In this document: one piece after another, positions 36,988 to 46,138 of the stretch
Numbering within the stretch: position 1 is the first letter of the stretch
How the letters are laid out: each line of letters opens with the position of its first letter
Assembly (NCBI GenBank): GCA_050291465.1
Contig: JBNKJV010000003.1
Coordinates: 62,001 to 126,000, forward strand
Direction of reading: 5' to 3'
From: CBFDBF01 sp050291465
GTDB lineage: Bacteria > Pseudomonadota > Gammaproteobacteria > Chromatiales > Chromatiaceae
Length of the DNA: 64,000 nucleotides
The notes under the pieces: generated by a model
What the model was told of the DNA's origin: nothing
Seen by the model: only the letters and a program-made list of their open reading frames with translations
Database searches by the model: none
Translations under genes and position numbers: made by a program

Positions 36988-37809
36988 ATGACTACTCGTC
37001 GTCTGCTGTCCATACTGCTGCTCCCGCTTCTTCTCTCTTCCTGCGGTCTTCTGCCGGAACAGATCGATGAAACCAAAGACTGGAGCGCCAATAAATTTTA
37101 TGCCGAGGCGTCCGCCTCCATGGCCGAAAACGATTACGACACGGCCATTGAGTATTATGAAAAACTGGAGGCACGTTACCCGTTCGGCCGCTACGCCATG
37201 CAGGCACAGCTGGATGTCGCCTACGCACATTACAAAAACGAGGAGCCCGAACTGGCCATTGCCGCCGCGGACCGCTTCATCAAGCTGCACCCCACTAATC
37301 CCTATGTGGATTATGCCTACTATCTCAAAGGGATCGTGAATTTTAACCGTTCGGTGGGGTTTTTCGACCGCTTTATCCCGGTTGACTCCTCCCAGCGCGA
37401 TCCCGGCGCGGCAGCCGATTCCTTCAAGGACTTTTCGGAGCTGATCCGTAAGTTCCCGGACAGCCCCTACTCAGCGGACGCCATGAAACGGCTGATACAC
37501 CTGCGCAACAATATGGCTAAATATCAGGTTCATGTGGCCCGTTACTACATGCGACGCGGTGCCTATCTGGCAGCCGTGAACCGCTGTATCGACGTAGTGG
37601 AGAACTACCAACGCACCTTCGCAGTGGAAGAAGCGCTGGAGATCATGATCGAGGCCTATGACAAGATGGGGATGGAGACGCTGTCAAAGGACGCTCAGCG
37701 GGTATTGGCTCTGAACCGGCAGAATGGAACCTTCAATACCCCGGTCGAACCCGAGATCAAACCGCTCAGCAGAAAGATCTGGGAGTACCTGGAGCTGGAC
37801 AGAAACTGA
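36988..37809 (+). CDS. bamD: Outer-membrane assembly lipoprotein BamD
   Basis: A 273-residue BAM-complex lipoprotein. Signal peptide with lipobox LLSSC, lipidated cysteine C19. The mature part carries TPR-like helices including YPFGRYAMQAQLDVAYAHYK and the conserved NPYVDYAYYLKG segment. It works with BamA in inserting beta-barrel proteins. Divergent from rluD, an arrangement conserved in gammaproteobacteria. Confidence 0.95.
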   Translation: MTTRRLLSILLLPLLLSSCGLLPEQIDETKDWSANKFYAEASASMAENDYDTAIEYYEKLEARYPFGRYAMQAQLDVAYAHYKNEEPELAIAAADRFIKLHPTNPYVDYAYYLKGIVNFNRSVGFFDRFIPVDSSQRDPGAAADSFKDFSELIRKFPDSPYSADAMKRLIHLRNNMAKYQVHVARYYMRRGAYLAAVNRCIDVVENYQRTFAVEEALEIMIEAYDKMGMETLSKDAQRVLALNRQNGTFNTPVEPEIKPLSRKIWEYLELDRN

Positions 37810-37821
37810 CATGCTCGGGTC

Positions 37822-37841
37822 GGGTCGCCCGCGGGCGACCC
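37822..37841. terminator. Bidirectional palindrome between bamD and glnB
   Basis: A perfect 20-bp palindrome in the 54-bp gap between two convergent genes. No T tract on either side. It could end both transcripts with Rho help or serve as an RNA end structure. Confidence 0.5.
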
Positions 37842-37863
37842 TATCCAGGCGTCCAGAGGTTCT

Positions 37864-38202
37864 CTAGATAGCCGATTCGTTCTCCTCGCCGGTTCGGATA
37901 CGAACCACTCTTTCCACCGAGGTCACGAAAATTTTACCGTCACCGATCTTGCCGGTGCGGGCAGCGCTGGTAATGGCCTCGATACAGGCATCCAACTGAT
38001 CTTCGTTGATTACCATTTCGATTTTCAATTTCGGGAGAAAATCGACCACATACTCGGCACCGCGGTAGAGTTCCGTATGCCCCTTCTGACGCCCGAAGCC
38101 TTTCACTTCCGTCGCGGTCATGCCGGTAATACCAACCGCGGACAACGCCTCACGAACGTCATCCAGCTTGAAAGGCTTGATAATCGCGTCGACTTTTTTC
38201 AT
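37864..38202 (-). CDS. glnB: Nitrogen regulatory protein P-II
   Basis: A 112-residue P-II protein. The T-loop uridylylation site is Y51 in TELYRGAEY, the B-loop TGKIGDGKIFV is complete, and the sequence is close to enterobacterial GlnB over its length. It senses ATP/ADP and 2-oxoglutarate and controls glutamine synthetase adenylylation and NtrB. Unlike glnK it has no amtB neighbour. Upstream on the same strand is nadE, which itself uses glutamine. Confidence 0.95.
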   Translation of the reverse strand: MKKVDAIIKPFKLDDVREALSAVGITGMTATEVKGFGRQKGHTELYRGAEYVVDFLPKLKIEMVINEDQLDACIEAITSAARTGKIGDGKIFVTSVERVVRIRTGEENESAI

Positions 38203-38344
38203 TTTTTTCCTCCTAAATAACAGATACCGCTCATTCTACAGCATTGGTCGTCCAGGTTCATACCTTATATGGGAGCAGGCATCGGCCTGGAAACAGCTTA
38301 TTTCAGGCGTTGGTGAGCGGATTCCCGAGCAAACAGCCCCGCTT

Positions 38345-39946
38345 TCAGAAACCACTGGTCAACGGGTAGCGCCGATCGCGCCCGAACGCCCGACGGGTTA
38401 TCTTGATGCCCGGGGGTGCCTGACGCCGCTTGTACTCATTCCGGTCCACCATGCGGGCTACCCGCCGCACCGTCGCCTCGTCAAAACCTTCGTCCACGAT
38501 CTCCGCTATGCCTTTATCCTGTTCCACATAGCGAGCCAGGATCTCGTCCAGAATCTCATAAGGCGGCAGGCTGTCGGAATCCTTCTGGTCAGGTGCCAGT
38601 TCAGCCGAAGGGGGGCGCTCGATCACCCGCCGCGGTATGACCTCCCGCTCACGGTTGCGATATTCCGCCAGGCGGTAAACCATCAGCTTGGGCACGTCCC
38701 TGATGGGGGCGAACCCACCGGCCATATCCCCATAGAGGGTGGCATAACCTACGGACATTTCGCTCTTGTTGCCGGTGGTCAGCAGGATCCTGCCCTTCTT
38801 GTTACTGATGGCCATCAGAATGATGCCCCGGCAGCGGGCCTGAATATTCTCCTCGGTCACGTCCCGCTCGGTCCCCGAAAACTCCTCCTGCAGCATCTCA
38901 AGGAAGGTATTGAAGGCGGGTTCAATGGGTATGACGTGATATTCGACACCGAGGACTTCGGCCTCCTTGACCGCGTCCTCGTTGCTTATATCCGCCGTAT
39001 AACGGGACGGCATCAGCACTGCTTCGACCTGATCCGCGCCCAGGGCATCCACGGCCAGCGCCAGAGTAAGCGCCGAATCGATACCCCCGGACAGGCCCAG
39101 CACCGCACCCTGAAAACCGTTTTTCAGGACATAGTCCCTCACCCCCAGCACCAGGGCATTGTAGATGCCCTCCTCTTCTTGCGGATAAGGAACGATCTCA
39201 TCCGCGAGCGGCTCCCCTTCCCTCAATTCCACAAGGGTCTGGGACTCCTCGAAGAACGGGGCGCGATGCACAAGTTCTCCACCTGAGTTCACCGCAAAGG
39301 AGCCGCCGTCGAAAACCAGTTCGTCCTGACCACCTACCAGATTGACGTAAAGGATCGCCAGGCCGTTTTCCTCGGCCCGCTTGCGTAACAGCTCCTCCCG
39401 CTCCGGTGCCTTCCCCGAGTGGAAGGGCGAGGCGTTGAGGTTGAAAAGCACCCGGGCCCCGGATTCCGCCGCCCGGGCGGCCGGCTCCCGGAACCAGATG
39501 TCTTCGCAGATGGTAAGTCCCACCGGGATACCGGCGATTTCCACCACACAAGGGTCCCCCCCGGGTTCGAAGTAACGCTTTTCGTCGAAGACGCTGTAGT
39601 TGGGAAGTAGCGCCTTATAGTACTCGGCGATGATTTCACCGTTACGGATCACGCCCACCGCATTGAAGAGCCCGCCTTCGTCGCAGCGGGGATACCCCAC
39701 CACCACGTCCACACCGCTGACCGAGGCACAAAGATGCTGCAACGACTGCTCCACCCGCCGGATGAATTCCGGGCGTAACAGCAGATCTTCCGGCGGGTAG
39801 CCGGTGAGGGTCAATTCGGGAAACAGCACCGCGTGAGCCTGCTGCTCATCGCGGGCGATACGCGCCGCTTCGATCACCCGCTCGGTATTACCGGCTACAT
39901 CACCGACCAGCAGGTTGATTTGCGCGAGGGAAACTCGAAGGTTCAA
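38345..39946 (-). CDS. nadE: Glutamine-dependent NAD+ synthetase
   Basis: A 533-residue bifunctional enzyme. Residues 1-250 form the nitrilase-type glutaminase domain (catalytic Glu in FPELTLTGYPPEDL, Lys near 113, Cys in LTICEDIWF), and residues 270-533 the ammonia-using NAD synthetase with GLSGGIDSALTL as PP-loop. It makes NAD from deamido-NAD. Followed by glnB on the same strand after 142 bp. Confidence 0.95.
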   Translation of the reverse strand: MNLRVSLAQINLLVGDVAGNTERVIEAARIARDEQQAHAVLFPELTLTGYPPEDLLLRPEFIRRVEQSLQHLCASVSGVDVVVGYPRCDEGGLFNAVGVIRNGEIIAEYYKALLPNYSVFDEKRYFEPGGDPCVVEIAGIPVGLTICEDIWFREPAARAAESGARVLFNLNASPFHSGKAPEREELLRKRAEENGLAILYVNLVGGQDELVFDGGSFAVNSGGELVHRAPFFEESQTLVELREGEPLADEIVPYPQEEEGIYNALVLGVRDYVLKNGFQGAVLGLSGGIDSALTLALAVDALGADQVEAVLMPSRYTADISNEDAVKEAEVLGVEYHVIPIEPAFNTFLEMLQEEFSGTERDVTEENIQARCRGIILMAISNKKGRILLTTGNKSEMSVGYATLYGDMAGGFAPIRDVPKLMVYRLAEYRNREREVIPRRVIERPPSAELAPDQKDSDSLPPYEILDEILARYVEQDKGIAEIVDEGFDEATVRRVARMVDRNEYKRRQAPPGIKITRRAFGRDRRYPLTSGF

Positions 39947-39966
39947 CGGGGACCTCGTTAATTAAA

Positions 39967-39995
39967 GTCCGCAAAAAACGCAAATGGACGCAAAT
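39967..39995. repeat. CGCAAAT-type repeat
   Basis: Three spaced CGCAAA units following GTCCG. Similar to the pair in the lexA-imuA gap (18516-18539 and, inverted, 18757-18787). An inverted CGCRGAG-type arm follows at 40099-40125. Confidence 0.55.
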
Positions 39996-40039
39996 TTCAG
40001 AACTGTTTGCTTAGGGTCTGTCAACACTATGAAAATAGC

Positions 40040-40066
40040 ATAGGGTGGAGCAATGCCCCACCCTAT
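40040..40066 (-). terminator. Hairpin downstream of sucCD
   Basis: Nine-base arms (40040-40048 and 40058-40066) with a nine-base loop, GGTGG/CCACC core, 76 bp after the sucD stop. A likely terminator or end structure of the sucCD transcript. Confidence 0.55.
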
Positions 40067-40141
40067 ACTTTCACCGGTTCCACCGTAAAAGACACAAACC
40101 ACTCCGCGTGCTCAGCACCTCTGCGGCAACGGATTTGTCGA

Positions 40142-41011
40142 TTACCCCAGAAGCTCCAGCATCTTGGCACCCAGATCGGAGGGAGAGCGCACGGTGGCAA
40201 CTCCGGCTGCCTCCAGGGCCGCGAACTTGCTGTCCGCCGTACCCTTGCCGCCGCTGACGATGGCGCCGGCATGACCCATGCGCTTGCCCGGAGGCGCGGT
40301 GACACCGGCAATATAGCTGACCACCGGCTTGGATACGTTGGCCTGAATGTACTCCGCCGCATCCTCCTCGGCGGTACCGCCGATCTCGCCCACCATGATG
40401 ATCCCTTCGGTCTGGGGGTCGGCCTGAAACAGCTCCAGGCAATCGATGAAATTCATGCCATGAATGGGATCGCCGCCGATACCGACACAGGTGCTCTGAC
40501 CCAGACCGGCATTGGTGGTCTGAAACACCGCCTCGTAGGTAAGGGTACCGGAACGGGAGACGATACCGATCCTCCCCGGTTTGTGGATGACGCCCGGCAT
40601 GATGCCGATCTTGGCCTCACCCGGGGTGATGATACCGGGACAATTGGGACCGATCAGGCGGCAGTCGTAGTTCTCCAGGGCCGCCTTCACCTTCAGCATA
40701 TCCAGTACCGGGATACCCTCGGAGATGCAGACGATGACCTTGATGCCGGCGTCCGCGGCTTCCAGGATGGCATCCGCTGCAAAGGCAGGGGGCACATAGA
40801 TCATACTGGCGTCGGCGCCGGTTTCCTGTACCGCATCGTGTACGGTATTAAAAACCGGCAGATCCAGATGTTTCTGGCCTCCCTTGCCGGGGGTCACACC
40901 ACCCACTACGTTGGTGCCGTATGCCAATGCCTGCTCCGTATGGAAGGTGCCTTGCTTTCCGGTAAAGCCCTGGCAGATAACCTTGGTGTTCTTGTTTACT
41001 AGAATACTCAT
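40142..41011 (-). CDS. sucD: Succinyl-CoA synthetase alpha subunit
   Basis: A 289-residue alpha subunit: CoA-binding Rossmann part (GFTGKQGTFHTEQALAYG near 16) and phospho-histidine H247 in GHAGAIVSGG. Forms succinate, CoA and ATP reversibly with SucC in the TCA cycle. Starts 12 bp after sucC on the same strand. Here sucCD stand apart from sucAB. Confidence 0.97.
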   Translation of the reverse strand: MSILVNKNTKVICQGFTGKQGTFHTEQALAYGTNVVGGVTPGKGGQKHLDLPVFNTVHDAVQETGADASMIYVPPAFAADAILEAADAGIKVIVCISEGIPVLDMLKVKAALENYDCRLIGPNCPGIITPGEAKIGIMPGVIHKPGRIGIVSRSGTLTYEAVFQTTNAGLGQSTCVGIGGDPIHGMNFIDCLELFQADPQTEGIIMVGEIGGTAEEDAAEYIQANVSKPVVSYIAGVTAPPGKRMGHAGAIVSGGKGTADSKFAALEAAGVATVRSPSDLGAKMLELLG

Positions 41012-41023
41012 GTTCTTAATCCT

Positions 41024-42187
41024 CTAACCCTGGACCAGGGCCACAACCTTCTCGGCCGCTTCGTTCAGATCCGCTGCGGTGGTGATCGCCAGACCGCTAT
41101 TGGCCAGGATCTCCAGCCCTTGCGGCGCATTGGTACCTTCCAGACGCACCACTAGCGGGACCTTGATATCCACCACCTTGACCGCCTGGATGATACCCTC
41201 GGCGATGAGGTCACAGCGGACGATACCGCCGAAGATGTTGACCAGCACTCCCTCCACCTTGTCATCCGAGAGGATCAGTTTGAAGGCTTCGGCAACGCGC
41301 TCCGCAGTGGTGCCGCCGCCCACGTCCAGAAAGTTCGCCGGTTTACCACCCTTCAGCTGCACCAGATCCATGGTGGCCATGGCCAGACCGGCGCCGTTCA
41401 CCATGCAACCGATGTTGCCGTCCAGAGTGATGTAGTTGAGGTCATGCTCAGCCGCGGCGGCCTCACGGGCATCTTCCTGGGTGATGTCCCGCATGGCCAG
41501 GATCTCCGGCTGACGATAGGTGGCGTTGCCGTCGATGTTGATCTTGGCGTCCAGGGCGATCAGGCTACCGGCCTCCGTGACCACCAGGGGATTGATCTCC
41601 ACCAGACTGGCGTCACAATGGATAAACAGGTTGTAAAGCCCGTTCATGAAGCTCTGAAATTCGCGGATCTGGGTCCCTTCCAGCCCCAGGGCGAAGGCCA
41701 GCTTCCGGACCTGATAGCCCTGCAGACCTGCGGCCGGATCGACCGTGATGGTATGGATCTGTTCCGGAGTCTCTTCCGCCACTTCCTCAATATTCATACC
41801 ACCGGCGGGAGAGGCCATGAACAGGATGCGACGGGTAGCGCGGTCCACCAGCACGCTGAGATAGAGCTCCCGCGCAATGGCGGTGGGCTCCTCGATCAGC
41901 AGCATGTTGATGGGCAATCCCGGTTCACCCGTCTGCTTGGTCACCAGGTAGCTTCCCAGCAGGCGGTTCGCCTCCGCTTCCACCTGATCCAGGCTGTCCA
42001 CCAGCACTACACCGCCGGCCTTTCCGCGACCACCCGCGTGCACCTGTGCCTTGACGACCCAACGGCCGCCTCCCAACGCCTGCGCGGCTTCCCGAGCTCC
42101 GGAAACGGAAGAGGCAGGCTGTCCCTTGGAAACGGGGATACCGTATTTCGCGAACAGCTGTTTCGATTGGTATTCGTGTAGGTTCAT
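41024..42187 (-). CDS. sucC: Succinyl-CoA synthetase beta subunit
   Basis: A 387-residue ATP-grasp protein, MNLHEYQSKQLFAKYGIPV at the start, GGRGKAGGV near residue 53 and the C-terminal CoA-ligase domain with NIFGGIVRCD near residue 320. First gene of the sucC-sucD operon; divergent from the PP0621-like gene. Confidence 0.97.
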   Translation of the reverse strand: MNLHEYQSKQLFAKYGIPVSKGQPASSVSGAREAAQALGGGRWVVKAQVHAGGRGKAGGVVLVDSLDQVEAEANRLLGSYLVTKQTGEPGLPINMLLIEEPTAIARELYLSVLVDRATRRILFMASPAGGMNIEEVAEETPEQIHTITVDPAAGLQGYQVRKLAFALGLEGTQIREFQSFMNGLYNLFIHCDASLVEINPLVVTEAGSLIALDAKINIDGNATYRQPEILAMRDITQEDAREAAAAEHDLNYITLDGNIGCMVNGAGLAMATMDLVQLKGGKPANFLDVGGGTTAERVAEAFKLILSDDKVEGVLVNIFGGIVRCDLIAEGIIQAVKVVDIKVPLVVRLEGTNAPQGLEILANSGLAITTAADLNEAAEKVVALVQG

Positions 42188-42202
42188 ATCTTATGCAACC
42201 TG

Positions 42203-42508
42203 TTGGCCAAAAAAGGGGTATTATTTTCTAAATTACCGGGATGCGCAAAAAGAAAAAGGTTTGGGATCGATAAATTGGGCTTACGTCTAATAGTGCTGCT
42301 GGTAGCCCTCTGGGCGCTCATCTCCATCGCCCGGCGAGTCCTAAACCGCCGCCGGCGCTCGAAAAAGCTGCCTCACGCCCGGCCGGCCGTCGACACCGTA
42401 TCCTGCGCCCACTGCGGCCTTCACCTCCCGCAGCCGGAGGCCATCAGCAAGGATGGCCGTTTTTACTGCTGCCGGGAACATATGCGGATCGGGGACGGGA
42501 ATGCGTAG
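42203..42508 (+). CDS. PP0621-family zinc-ribbon membrane protein
   Basis: Up to 101 residues. One membrane helix (about 28-44) is followed by a basic linker and a C-terminal CAHCGLHLPQPEA...FYCCREH module that resembles a small zinc ribbon; this is the layout of PP0621-family proteins, typically encoded next to pilS. The true start is uncertain: ATG 42203 is the longest, but family length (about 75-80) favours an internal start such as TTG 42275. It probably belongs to the pilS transcript. Confidence 0.75.
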   Translation: MAKKGVLFSKLPGCAKRKRFGIDKLGLRLIVLLVALWALISIARRVLNRRRRSKKLPHARPAVDTVSCAHCGLHLPQPEAISKDGRFYCCREHMRIGDGNA

Positions 42509-42583
42509 CCCGGATCAGATACGGTGCATTACCTTCCCAGTCTACCCTACATTTCGTGAGCGTATGGCCGAAACAGAATAACC

Positions 42584-44203
42584 ATGGCAAAAAATAGCGC
42601 GGAACAGAAACCGGACTACCAGAACTTTCCCCGGCCCCGCAGTTGGCGGATGCTGCACTATTTTTTCGCCTATCGGCTGTTCCTGAGTATCCTGTTACTG
42701 ACCCTCTATTTTGCCGGGTTCGGCCCCATATTCCTGGGTGCCCACAATCCGTTGCTGTTTATCAGCGTGGGTATCGGCTATCTGTTCGCTGTCCTGGCAA
42801 GCGGTGTTCTTCTGCGCCTGCGGACCCTGGACGATCAGCAACAGGCCTACGTGATGGTCTTCGTCGATATCCTGGCCATCACCCTGCTGACCCACGCCAG
42901 CGGAGGGGTCACCACCGGCCTCGGCATGCTGCTCGTGGTCTCCATCGCCTTCGGCAGTACGGTTATGCGCGGCCAGGCCGCTCACGCCTTCGCTTCCCTT
43001 GCCACCGTCTCGATTCTGGGGGAGCAGGTCTTCAGCCATCTTTACAGCGCATTTCCGGTTACCGCATATACCCAGGCCGGGCTATTGGGTGCGACCTTCT
43101 TCGCCATGGCCGTTCTCGCCGACGTACTTTCACGCCGGTTGCGGGAATCGGAACAACTGGCGAGCCAACGGGAACTGGACCTGGCCAACCTGGAACAGCT
43201 CAACGAATACATCATCCACCACATGCAGGCGGGGATCATCGCGGTAGACACGGGCGGCCGGATCAGACTCGCGAACGAGGCCGCCTGTCACCTGCTCGGT
43301 AATCCGAAAGTCAGGTCCGGCTGGCATCTGCATCAGATCTCGAGGGAACTGTCGGGCCAGCTTTCCCGCTGGGAGAATGAAAGAAAAATCCCTGAGACGT
43401 TCCGCCCCCCCACCGGAGGGATGGAACTGCAGGCCAATTTTATGCCCCTCGGTAACGAACATCGTGCCGGCACGCTTATTTTTCTTGAAGACGCGGCTTT
43501 GGTCACCCAACGGGCGCAACAGATGAAACTGGCCTCCCTCGGCAGGCTGACAGCAAGCATCGCCCACGAGATACGCAACCCCCTCGGTGCCATCAGCCAT
43601 GCGGAGCAACTGCTGGAGGAATCCGCCAACCTGAACCCCGCGGACCGGCGCCTTGCCGAGATCATCCGTACCAACTCCGAAAGGGTAAACGAGATCATTG
43701 AGAACGTGATGCAGATCTCCCGCAGGCAGCCCTCCCGCTCGGAGGAGATATCACTGTCAGACTGGCTGACACGCTTTATCCAGGAATTTCTGCATAACCG
43801 CTCGCTTTGCGGAGAGAATATTTCGCTGCAGATCCACCCCGAGGATACCCGCGTATCCGCGGACCCTTCTCAACTCCATCAGATCATGACCATCCTTTGT
43901 GAAAATGCGCTCTGTCATTTCGAAGGTCCGGTCGAGAAACTGCATATAGAGATAACGGGCGGCCTAAATCCCGAGTCCGGGGATCCCTTCCTCGCCGTAG
44001 CGGACAACGGTCCCGGCATCGGCCCTGACGCGGTTCGGCAGATATTCGAACCCTTTTTCACCACCCGCACCACCGGCAGCGGCCTCGGCCTGTTCATAGC
44101 GAAGGAGCTGTGTGAGGCAAATCGTCTGGGACTGGAATACCTTGCGCGGCGGAAAGGTGGAACCTGTTTCCAGATTCAGTTTCCCAACACGGGCATGAAA
44201 TAG
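42584..44203 (+). CDS. pilS: Sensor histidine kinase PilS
   Basis: A 539-residue kinase with six membrane helices (about 25-180), a PAS-like region near 205-300, the HisKA domain with phosphorylated H328 in SIAHEIRNPLGAISHAEQLL, and a C-terminal HATPase with DNGPGIG and GSGLGLFIAKEL. It phosphorylates PilR to switch on pilin transcription. Normally pilR follows at once; here a 440-bp repeat-bounded unit lies between them. Confidence 0.93.
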   Translation: MAKNSAEQKPDYQNFPRPRSWRMLHYFFAYRLFLSILLLTLYFAGFGPIFLGAHNPLLFISVGIGYLFAVLASGVLLRLRTLDDQQQAYVMVFVDILAITLLTHASGGVTTGLGMLLVVSIAFGSTVMRGQAAHAFASLATVSILGEQVFSHLYSAFPVTAYTQAGLLGATFFAMAVLADVLSRRLRESEQLASQRELDLANLEQLNEYIIHHMQAGIIAVDTGGRIRLANEAACHLLGNPKVRSGWHLHQISRELSGQLSRWENERKIPETFRPPTGGMELQANFMPLGNEHRAGTLIFLEDAALVTQRAQQMKLASLGRLTASIAHEIRNPLGAISHAEQLLEESANLNPADRRLAEIIRTNSERVNEIIENVMQISRRQPSRSEEISLSDWLTRFIQEFLHNRSLCGENISLQIHPEDTRVSADPSQLHQIMTILCENALCHFEGPVEKLHIEITGGLNPESGDPFLAVADNGPGIGPDAVRQIFEPFFTTRTTGSGLGLFIAKELCEANRLGLEYLARRKGGTCFQIQFPNTGMK

Positions 44204-44233
44204 AAATAACAGGCAAAATTCAGACTAATTATT

Positions 44234-44673
44234 TACCGCAGAGGACGCGGAGGATCGCAGAGATGGAACTTAACGAAATTAGTGGAATCATTATTGATTC
44301 CGCAATGAAGGTGCATTCGGCACTTGGACCCGGTTTATTGGAAAATGCTTATGAAACTTGCTTAAAACACGAGCTGATTTCAAGGGACAGGGTGGTTCTG
44401 TCACAAGTCGCACTACCGATCACCTATTGCGGCATCACAATTGATACCGGATATCGGATTGACCTGCTGGTAAATAACTCTGTTATAGTCGAGCTAAAGG
44501 CCGTGGACAAAATATCGCCTATTCATGAAGCACAGATTCTGTCGTACTTGAAATTAAGCAATAAGCGTATAGGACTAATAATAAATTTCAACGTAATACG
44601 CCTTAGGAACGGTATAAAACGCTTTGTAAATAAACTTTAGTTTTCTCTGCGAACCTCCGCGTCCTCTGCGGTA
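44234..44673 (+). mobile_element. 440-bp inverted-repeat-bounded unit carrying a GxxExxY gene
   Basis: Two 29-bp arms (44234-44262 and 44645-44673) are inverse complements with 28 of 29 matching positions; the one mismatch is at arm position 22. The single gene inside starts on the base after the left arm, and its stop lies four bases before the right arm. The inside is AT-richer than pilS and pilR, which the unit separates. No exact target duplication was seen (flanks AATTATT and GAATATT differ). This looks like a small transposable or otherwise mobilised unit; no transposase is present. Confidence 0.7.
44263..44640 (+). CDS. GxxExxY family protein, PD-(D/E)xK-like
   Basis: A 125-residue protein with the family motif G24-LL-E27-NA-Y30. 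A core D67 (YRIDLLV) and E77-L-K79 (VIVELKAVD), followed by Q91 in EAQILSYL, matches the PD-(D/E)xK nuclease fold pattern, so DNA or RNA cleavage is possible but not shown for this family. Members are widespread and of unknown function. AT-rich base use and the arms on both sides suggest transfer. Starts at ATG 44263, directly at the end of the left arm, without a clear ribosome site other than the GCAGAG of the arm itself. Confidence 0.85.
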   Translation: MELNEISGIIIDSAMKVHSALGPGLLENAYETCLKHELISRDRVVLSQVALPITYCGITIDTGYRIDLLVNNSVIVELKAVDKISPIHEAQILSYLKLSNKRIGLIINFNVIRLRNGIKRFVNKL

Positions 44674-44717
44674 GAATATTGAGAGCACATATACGTTAAT
44701 CTATATTTGCAAAGAAA

Positions 44718-46076
44718 ATGTCCATATCCATGAGCAACCCCACCGCCCTGATCGTTGATGATGAACCGGATATCCGGGAACTGCTCGAGATCACCCTCGG
44801 CCGCATGGAGATCGACACCTTGTCGGCGGCGGACCTGGAAAGCGCCCGCAATCTGCTGCGGAAGAATCACTTCGATCTCTGTCTCACGGACATGCGCCTT
44901 CCGGACGGGAGCGGCATTGAACTGGTGGAAGAGATCGGTAAAACCCACCCTGACCTGCCGGTAGCGGTCATCACCGCTCACGGCAATATGGAAAGCGCCA
45001 TACAGGCCCTAAAGGCCGGTGCATTCGACTTCGTCTCCAAACCCGTGGATCTTCAGATATTGAGGCGCCTGGTTCAGACCGCTCTTAAATTAAGCGCCGC
45101 TCAGCCTCCCGTTTCCGCACCCGAGGAATCCACCCAGGTAAAAACGGTACTGCTGGGAAAATCCCGCGCCATCGAATCGATCCGCATTATGATCACCAAA
45201 CTGGCCCGCAGCCAGGCGCCGGTATATATCAGCGGTGAGTCCGGAACCGGCAAAGAGCTGGCCGCCAGATTGATTCATGAACAGGGCCCGCGGGCCGACC
45301 GGGCGTTCGTGGCGGTAAACTGCGGGGCCATTCCCAGGGAACTGATGGAGAGCGAGTTTTTCGGCCATAGAAAAGGGAGCTTCACCGGTGCGATACTGGA
45401 TAAGGAAGGACTGTTCCAGGCAGCCGACGGCGGCACCCTGTTCCTGGACGAGGTGGCGGACCTGCCCCTGGAGATGCAGGTTAAACTGTTACGCGCCATC
45501 CAGGAGAAATCCATCCGACCCATCGGAACCCAACAGGAACGGCCGGTGGATGTCCGTATCATCAGCGCCACCCACAAGAATCTGGCACAACTGGTGGAAG
45601 AAGGAGAATTCCGGCAGGACCTCTTTTACCGCATTAACGTAATCGGCCTGGATATTCCGCCTTTACGGGAGAGGCCGGAGGATATCCCGTTGCTGGTGGA
45701 TAACATTCTCTCCCGGTTTGCGGAAAAGAGCCGTAGCGCCTTACCTGAAATCGAGCCGGCGGCGTTAAAGAGACTCTGCTCCCAACCTCTCCCAGGCAAC
45801 GTACGGGAACTGGAAAATATCCTGGAACGGGCGGTCACCCTGTGCGAAGGAAACCGCGTCGGACTGGACGATCTGCAACTGCCCGTGACCAGGAAGGAAC
45901 CGCCCGGTATGGAAGAGGAACTACCTCTTGAAGAATATCTGGAACAGGTGGAGCGCCGGCTGATCATCAAGGCCCTGGAAGAGACCCGTTGGAACCGCAC
46001 CGCCGCCGCGAAAAAGCTGGGGATCAGTTTCCGTGCCTTGCGCTATCGGCTGCGCAAACTCGGCATTAATGAGTAA
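44718..46076 (+). CDS. pilR: Sigma-54 response regulator PilR
   Basis: A 452-residue NtrC-type activator. Receiver domain with phospho-acceptor D58, AAA+ domain with GESGTGKE (173-180) and the sigma-54 contact loop GSFTGA (220-225, the common GAFTGA variant), and a C-terminal Fis-type helix-turn-helix ending RLRKLGINE. Phosphorylated by PilS it activates pilA. A start at ATG 44730 is also possible. The unusual spacing from pilS is caused by the repeat-bounded unit. Confidence 0.94.
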   Translation: MSISMSNPTALIVDDEPDIRELLEITLGRMEIDTLSAADLESARNLLRKNHFDLCLTDMRLPDGSGIELVEEIGKTHPDLPVAVITAHGNMESAIQALKAGAFDFVSKPVDLQILRRLVQTALKLSAAQPPVSAPEESTQVKTVLLGKSRAIESIRIMITKLARSQAPVYISGESGTGKELAARLIHEQGPRADRAFVAVNCGAIPRELMESEFFGHRKGSFTGAILDKEGLFQAADGGTLFLDEVADLPLEMQVKLLRAIQEKSIRPIGTQQERPVDVRIISATHKNLAQLVEEGEFRQDLFYRINVIGLDIPPLRERPEDIPLLVDNILSRFAEKSRSALPEIEPAALKRLCSQPLPGNVRELENILERAVTLCEGNRVGLDDLQLPVTRKEPPGMEEELPLEEYLEQVERRLIIKALEETRWNRTAAAKKLGISFRALRYRLRKLGINE

Positions 46077-46138
46077 GCCGATAAAACACCGATAGCGAAA
46101 TCGATCCGTCCGCACCAGAACAGATCCGAAACCACGCG

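Noticed and set aside
38203..38344. Sigma-54 promoter before glnB
   Set aside because: A GG and a GC occur on the minus strand but nine rather than ten bases apart, and the flanking bases do not match.
44220..44690. Target-site duplication around the GxxExxY unit
   Set aside because: The seven flanking bases on each side (AATTATT and GAATATT) are similar in composition but not identical.
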